A stretch of DNA of 9,960 nucleotides from Deltaproteobacteria bacterium (GTDB lineage Bacteria; UBA10199; DSSB01), in NCBI GenBank assembly GCA_021772695.1, contig JAJFLL010000135.1, positions 1 to 9,960 of the forward strand, given 5' to 3'. This document shows positions 6,070-9,960 of this stretch, piece by piece; the stretch's first letter is position 1, and each line of letters starts with the position of its first letter. Both the position numbers and the translations under genes were made by a program. Below the pieces are notes generated by a model. It was not told the origin of the DNA, made no database searches, and saw nothing but the letters and a program-made list of their open reading frames with translations.

Positions 6070-7077
6070 ATGGAACCGCTTAGTCGCACCTATGATTCGG
6101 CTTCATCCGATACAAATGTAATTGAGAGGGACCTGTCGGGTAAAAAATGGGCAGGCCCCTTGCTGATTCTATTATTTCTAATTATTTTTTATTTTCTTGA
6201 GAGAATGACAGGTCCGCTTCAATGGGTTCATTGGTTATTTATCTCAGCGGTTGGTGGCTTGTATTTTCTTTCTTCACCGACTCGATCCTTGGTTGTCATT
6301 GGCCTGCCGGTCATTGCCTACGCAACGATTTATGATTTTTTTCAATTCATTCCCTTTGAGAGTTTATTGCCCATTCAGATTCAATCCATCTATCAATGGG
6401 ATTTAAAATTATTTGGTGTCGGGACGGCTGGAAATCCTCTTCTGTTTCATGAATGGCTCTTTAGTGTTTTTTCTCATCCCTTATGGGATTTTGCTTCGGG
6501 GGTGTTCTACACGCTGCATATTCCTGTGGTGATCGTATTGATTCTTTACTTTTGGTGGACTCGCTCCATCTCCTTGGCACAGAAATTTACGCTCGCTTTT
6601 TTTCTGATCAATATCTTTGCCTTTGCGACCTATTTTTTATTACCGGCGGCGGCCCCATGGTATGTGGAAAAATTCGGTTTCATTCAACCTACAGGCCCTA
6701 TTCCAGGAGATGCTGCAGGATTGATTCGATTTGAACAGCTTCTCGGTATTAAGTTTTTCTCCGAGAATTATCAGATATCTCCGGTAGTGTTCGGTGCCAT
6801 TCCATCCATGCATGCAGGGTTTGCCACTTTGGGTTGGCTTTTCTCCTTTCAGGCGGGGCGAAGATCCACCTACCTTTTGACGCTTTATATATTGGGCATG
6901 TATATTTCAGCACTGTATCTACAGCACCATTACTTGCTGGATGTGATTTGGGGAATCGCCTACGCTTTATTGGCATGGGTATTGATCGACAAGATCTTTA
7001 TCAAGGCGATTACGAAATTAAACCGAACGCTTTGGTCGCTTTTTTTTACTCAAGCCGGCGGTCCGCTCATTAAATAG
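6070..7077 (+). CDS. PAP2-superfamily membrane protein resembling Aur1/inositol phosphorylceramide synthase
   Basis: Polytopic membrane protein of 335 residues with roughly seven or more hydrophobic segments (about 29-44, 52-68, 72-90, 140-162, 172-195, 250-260, 266-283, 290-312). The C-terminal half holds the PAP2 catalytic signature: FGAIPSMHAGFATLGW with His248, and YLQHHYLLDVIWG with His287 and Asp291. The LLPAAAPWY segment (190-198) and the FGAxPSxHxG...HHYxxD layout resemble Aur1, the yeast enzyme that transfers phosphoinositol to ceramide. The 39 and 43 residue spacings equal those of yeast His255/His294/Asp298 as I recall them. Plain lipid phosphatases usually keep an extra upstream KxxxxxxRP motif, which I do not find. 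It may therefore be a phosphosphingolipid head-group transferase, with an unknown phospholipid donor. A phosphatase is the alternative. It starts eight bases after the hydroxylase and ends one base from the convergent GT2 gene. Confidence 0.83.
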   Translation: MEPLSRTYDSASSDTNVIERDLSGKKWAGPLLILLFLIIFYFLERMTGPLQWVHWLFISAVGGLYFLSSPTRSLVVIGLPVIAYATIYDFFQFIPFESLLPIQIQSIYQWDLKLFGVGTAGNPLLFHEWLFSVFSHPLWDFASGVFYTLHIPVVIVLILYFWWTRSISLAQKFTLAFFLINIFAFATYFLLPAAAPWYVEKFGFIQPTGPIPGDAAGLIRFEQLLGIKFFSENYQISPVVFGAIPSMHAGFATLGWLFSFQAGRRSTYLLTLYILGMYISALYLQHHYLLDVIWGIAYALLAWVLIDKIFIKAITKLNRTLWSLFFTQAGGPLIK

Positions 7078-7078
7078 C

Positions 7079-7828
7079 TCAGGCCACCCAGGATGACTGA
7101 TTTTTGTTTGAAGTTTGGGAAACCTTTTTAAGGGTCCACTTTAATTTTATCGTTTGCGCCATGGCTTCAAAAAATATTCCTTTATCCATCTTTGAATTTC
7201 CCGCCTGCCGTTCAACAAAGACAAAGGGAACCTCTGAAAAGGAAAACCCATGGGTGATAGCTCGCGCAGTGGTTTCGATTTGAAAATGGTAGCCCTTTGA
7301 TTGAATGGGGCTGGCTAATAAAAATTGTAATACTCGGCGGTGGTAGGCCTTAAAACCACCTGTAAGATCTTTAACCCCCAACTGTAAAATGATGCGGGCA
7401 TAGATGTTGCCTCCCCGGGAAATGACCCTGCGAAGGAATCCCCAATTGTGTGTACCGCCTCCTTTGACATAGCGGGAAGCCAAGATGAAATCATGGTGTT
7501 GTAATTCCTCTAGTAGTTTTGGAATCAGGGCGATGGGATGAGAAAAATCCGCATCCATTTGAATAATATGATCGAAGTTTTGATTGATGGCCCATTGAAA
7601 GCCCGCTAGATAGGCCGGGCCCAATCCGCCTTTGCTGCTGCGATGCAGCACATGCAATCGACCAACATACTTTTGGGAAAGTTCGTCAGCTAATTTTCCG
7701 GTTCCATCGGGAGAATTATCATCGACCACCAAGATATTGATATGGGTAACTTGGTGCAAAATGGCCTCAACCATCGAGGCTAAGTTGTCGATTTCATTAT
7801 ATGTGGGTAAAACCACCAAACTCTTCAT
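7079..7828 (-). CDS. GT2 family glycosyltransferase, polyprenyl (dolichyl)-phosphate mannose/glucose synthase-like
   Basis: Protein of 249 residues with the GT-A fold of DPM1-type enzymes, which transfer a sugar from a nucleotide donor to a polyprenyl phosphate on the cytoplasmic face. Motifs: LPTYNE (7-12), DDNSPDGT (36-43), the metal-binding MDADFSHP (Asp92, Asp94), ASRYVKGG (117-124), DLTGGFK (154-160) and FVERQAGNSKM (204-214). It ends soon after the catalytic domain, without the C-terminal membrane helices found in many bacterial homologues, so it resembles the short human/archaeal type. The start at ATG 7828 has AGGAAAG six bases upstream. It lies 90 bp downstream of a polytopic protein on the same strand, which could use the lipid-linked sugar outside the inner membrane. 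The sugar cannot be read from the sequence, and the link to sphingolipids is by proximity only. Confidence 0.9.
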   Translation of the reverse strand: MKSLVVLPTYNEIDNLASMVEAILHQVTHINILVVDDNSPDGTGKLADELSQKYVGRLHVLHRSSKGGLGPAYLAGFQWAINQNFDHIIQMDADFSHPIALIPKLLEELQHHDFILASRYVKGGGTHNWGFLRRVISRGGNIYARIILQLGVKDLTGGFKAYHRRVLQFLLASPIQSKGYHFQIETTARAITHGFSFSEVPFVFVERQAGNSKMDKGIFFEAMAQTIKLKWTLKKVSQTSNKNQSSWVA

Positions 7829-7834
7829 AGGGCG

Positions 7835-7841
7835 CTTTCCT
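7835..7841 (-). promoter_or_regulatory. Ribosome binding site of the GT2 gene
   Basis: On the minus strand AGGAAAG is placed six bases before ATG 7828. It supports that start and is the clearest Shine-Dalgarno among the minus-strand genes here. Confidence 0.65.
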
Positions 7842-7918
7842 ACTGAATATCGTCATTCGGGGCAATGCAAAACCCCGCTGCAAAAGAGTTTTCCTTTGCT
7901 AGGCCAATTGGTCGCTTA

Positions 7919-9448
7919 TTAGTGAATTTTCCACAGACTCAGTGGTCCTTGGGAGTAAACTTTAGTGAAGGAATCTTGGTTGTTTATCAATTGAATAAAA
8001 GAAGAGGGAGGCTCGTGGAGCCACAAGTAATCAAAGTGTTGGGCCGTGGCCAGTAGCTGCAACCAGGTTTTATCAGCTAGGGTTTGGCATTCCTTTTCGC
8101 TCATAGAGGCAGTGCAATGTTCTCCCAATAAAATTTCATTGGCCAAGGACTCGAGGGGCGCGGGGAATTCCTGCCTCACTGCATCGTTTCGATAGGACAG
8201 CGGCATTAGATTGGATTGGGCAAATAGATAGGGAGTAAACAAGGTTTTATTTTCTGGAAATTGAGCCCAGAGGTGCATCCAAGCGGTATAATTGAGTCCC
8301 GGCCCGTAGATATTAAAATTGATGGGAAAAACTCGGACCCCGTTGGGAAGACTGCGGTAAGCCTTTTTTACTAGGTCGGCCCTTTTTTGGGTTTGATGCA
8401 TGGCCCAGCTCACCGTCCCTCCAGCATAGATCGCCGTCACCATGCAAATGATCGGAACTAACTTGGACATTGGGCGGGATATGTCTAGGCCGAGTGGAAG
8501 GAATAGCCAAACATATAAAAGAAATCGAATATTCAAATGGGCTCCGCCTTTGCCGGCATTGGGGAAGATAAAATATAGGACCAACATAGCCATCCAAAAA
8601 ATTTTCAGGTGGCCGGGGGATCGCTTGATGGATTGTACTGCCAAGTAGATGAGTAAAAGCGCAAAGGGCGCGAAACCGAGCAGCTGCCAAACGGAAAAGG
8701 CCGGAAAGCTTTTAATGATGATACCGCCTAAAGTTTCCCACGGAAGTTTATAGGAAAAGGGTTCGGCCCCTTGAGAAGTAGCGGGACTGAATAAAGGTAG
8801 AATAAATCCCCAGAGAAAAAAGAAGCTTGCAATGACCCAATAGGGGAGTGTTTTTATGCGGACATTAGAATCGGAAAATATTGTCCTAAATAAAAGCGTT
8901 AGTCCGATAATAAAAAATGGGAAGGGGTGCGCTAGAAAGGAAAGCCAGCTTAAGAGGAGAAAACCCAATAATGGCCAGAACCCTCCTCTTGAAACTCCCA
9001 ATTCAAATAAAATCATGACACTCAAGGTAAGGCTGATGCTCAAGGTGAAATTATACATACCTTGAATAAATAAAAGGTGAAATAAGATCGGGAGAGCCAC
9101 CACCCAATAGGGCTTCGACCGTGGGGAATATATCTTTAAAAAAAGGTAATAGCTCCAAAGTAGTAGGGACAATGCGGTAAATACAAAAACTTTTTCATAT
9201 TGATTAATGGTGAGTAAACCCTCTAGCCACGAGTAAACTCTGGGAAAAATTTGGTTAGTGGCCAGGGGGCTTAGATGGGTACGGTAAATTTCTGAGATTT
9301 CTGGCTGATCTTGAAAATGGGCGAGGAAGGTGGCTACTAGCTTATGATTGGGACCGTCTTGGGTCTGCCAAGGGACCCAGACCATATAAAATAACAAGAT
9401 GATGTTCACCCCAAGAATAGTCCAAATGGCGCTAATAGGTTTTTTCAT
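7919..9448 (-). CDS. Polytopic membrane protein, probable GT-C fold glycosyltransferase
   Basis: Protein of 509 residues with about nine to eleven hydrophobic segments, beginning with one at about 8-26, then about 85-105, 113-150, 157-190, 203-222, 250-275, 283-300, 310-330 and 333-350, followed by a C-terminal soluble part of about 140 residues. The first loop holds QDGPNHK with Asp31; an acidic residue in the first periplasmic loop is a usual catalytic feature of GT-C enzymes that use polyprenyl-phosphate sugars, and DGPxH near the N-terminus recurs in uncharacterised bacterial membrane proteins of this type. GMYNFTLSISL and LAHPFPFF also resemble that group. It is the likely partner of the downstream DPM-like enzyme. 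The start is ATG 9448; its Shine-Dalgarno is weak (AAAGAAA). I cannot name a known subfamily, and an oligosaccharide or lipid transport role remains possible. Confidence 0.75.
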   Translation of the reverse strand: MKKPISAIWTILGVNIILLFYMVWVPWQTQDGPNHKLVATFLAHFQDQPEISEIYRTHLSPLATNQIFPRVYSWLEGLLTINQYEKVFVFTALSLLLWSYYLFLKIYSPRSKPYWVVALPILFHLLFIQGMYNFTLSISLTLSVMILFELGVSRGGFWPLLGFLLLSWLSFLAHPFPFFIIGLTLLFRTIFSDSNVRIKTLPYWVIASFFFLWGFILPLFSPATSQGAEPFSYKLPWETLGGIIIKSFPAFSVWQLLGFAPFALLLIYLAVQSIKRSPGHLKIFWMAMLVLYFIFPNAGKGGAHLNIRFLLYVWLFLPLGLDISRPMSKLVPIICMVTAIYAGGTVSWAMHQTQKRADLVKKAYRSLPNGVRVFPINFNIYGPGLNYTAWMHLWAQFPENKTLFTPYLFAQSNLMPLSYRNDAVRQEFPAPLESLANEILLGEHCTASMSEKECQTLADKTWLQLLATAQHFDYLWLHEPPSSFIQLINNQDSFTKVYSQGPLSLWKIH

Positions 9449-9487
9449 GAAGGTTTCTTTACAATTTTGAGCTTAGCTTTTAATCTT

Positions 9488-9494
9488 GGAGGGG
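9488..9494 (+). promoter_or_regulatory. Ribosome binding site of the ChaN-like gene
   Basis: GGAGGGG lies directly upstream of ATG 9496, with the GGAGG core three bases from the start. It is strong in sequence though tightly spaced, and it fixes the start of the partial gene that follows. Confidence 0.6.
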
Positions 9495-9495
9495 C

Positions 9496-9960
9496 ATGGC
9501 AAACCTCTCTCCTCGCGAAGAACTGATTCGAATCCAAAAGCAGATTTTTAAGAAAAATCAAAGAATTATCGATGACTCTATTTTTGTAAGTGAAAAAGGG
9601 TTCCATGACTACGAGCAAAAATACCATCGCCACATCAGGAAATATAAAAAGCCAGCCAGCCTGTTAGAACTCAAATGGGCCATTGAAGACGCCCAATGGA
9701 TCTACATGGGCGATTATCATACCAATCGACAATCCCAAAGGGCCTTTTTACGGGTCTTGAAAATGATGATCACCCGCACTGATCATTTTTTTATATGTCT
9801 GGAATTTCTGCAAAAAAAACATCAAAAACACGTCGATAAATTTTTGCGCAATCGGATTTCCAAAAAGACCTTTTTAAAAAGCATAAATCTTCGCAAAGAT
9901 TTTTATTTTGATCTTTGGGAAAACTTTGAACCCATCTTTGATTTTGCCAGATATTATCAG
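9496..9960 (+). CDS. ChaN/TraB-Tiki superfamily protein (5' part; runs off the window)
   Basis: An open frame of 155 codons starts at ATG 9496 after GGAGGGG and has no stop before the window edge. After a basic, helical N-terminus (1-60) come WIYMGDYHTNRQSQRAFLRV (68-87), matching the GE/D-x-H motif of the ChaN/Tiki (haem-uptake and EreA-like) superfamily, and CLEFLQKKHQKHVDKFL (101-117), matching the second conserved glutamate with the family's Q/H-rich helix, here Glu103. The following region with ISKKTFL (121-127) and FYFDLWENFEPIFDFAR (136-152) also fits the pattern. Classical ChaN is a lipoprotein, whereas this one shows no signal peptide or lipobox and would be cytoplasmic. It is divergent from the GT-C-like gene across only 47 bp. 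Its base composition looks more A+T rich than the sphingolipid genes. The substrate is unknown, and any role in lipid synthesis is unsupported. Confidence 0.72.
   Translation, partial: MANLSPREELIRIQKQIFKKNQRIIDDSIFVSEKGFHDYEQKYHRHIRKYKKPASLLELKWAIEDAQWIYMGDYHTNRQSQRAFLRVLKMMITRTDHFFICLEFLQKKHQKHVDKFLRNRISKKTFLKSINLRKDFYFDLWENFEPIFDFARYYQ

Noticed and set aside
7880..7899. Minus-strand stem-loop in the 90 bp gap before the GT2 gene (7-bp stem with one G-U)
   Set aside because: A/T-rich weak stem with no T-run directly after it, so not a credible terminator; probably chance.
9458..9486. Sigma70-like TTTACA-17-TAATCT on the plus strand before the ChaN-like gene
   Set aside because: Transcription would begin about base 9493, inside the GGAGGGG ribosome site, leaving no usable leader. 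Not called as a promoter.
1..9960. CRISPR arrays, tRNA or rRNA genes, insertion sequences, phage genes
   Set aside because: No direct repeat arrays, cloverleaf-like segments, transposase motifs or phage proteins were seen on either strand.

Overview
The window reads as one lipid-biosynthesis island from a Gram-negative bacterium. It holds a bacterial-type ceramide (sphingolipid) pathway, followed by genes that look suited to decorating the product. Base composition is moderate and codon use is mixed, and I see no rRNA, tRNA, insertion sequence or CRISPR to place the organism. The combination of sphingolipid genes, a prenyl-phosphate-sugar synthase with a polytopic glycosyltransferase-like protein, and a cytoplasmic ChaN-like protein made me think of Bdellovibrionota or a related deltaproteobacterial lineage. 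That placement is from memory and is weak.

Region 1 (1-1793, + strand): the C-terminal part of a fatty acyl-AMP ligase fused to an acyl carrier protein (ACP), then a type II thioesterase 10 bp downstream. Together they would load fatty acids onto a dedicated ACP and clear mischarged carrier. Region 2 (5209 back to 1762, - strand): a tight operon in the order serine palmitoyltransferase (spt), GNAT-like bacterial ceramide synthase (bcerS), extended short-chain dehydrogenase (cerR). The gene order matches the bacterial reaction order: condensation, N-acylation, then 3-keto reduction. The cerR and thioesterase genes converge and overlap by 32 bp.

Region 3 (5210-5440): the divergent control region between spt and the next operon. 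Region 4 (5441-7077, + strand): a fatty acid hydroxylase with the His-box pattern of ceramide fatty acid 2-hydroxylases, then a membrane PAP2 protein resembling yeast Aur1 inositol phosphorylceramide synthase. These would hydroxylate the ceramide and transfer a phospho head group to it. Region 5 (9448 back to 7079, - strand): a polytopic GT-C-like membrane protein and a dolichyl-phosphate-mannose-synthase-like GT2 enzyme, a plausible pair for adding a sugar on the periplasmic side. Region 6 (9496-end, + strand): the 5' part of a ChaN/Tiki-superfamily gene that runs off the window.

Read together, the window could encode nearly a whole route from free fatty acid plus serine to a 2-hydroxylated, phospho-head-group and possibly glycosylated sphingolipid. 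The core ceramide genes are well supported. The assignment of hydroxylase, PAP2 protein and glycosyltransferases to the same lipid is inference from family and proximity.
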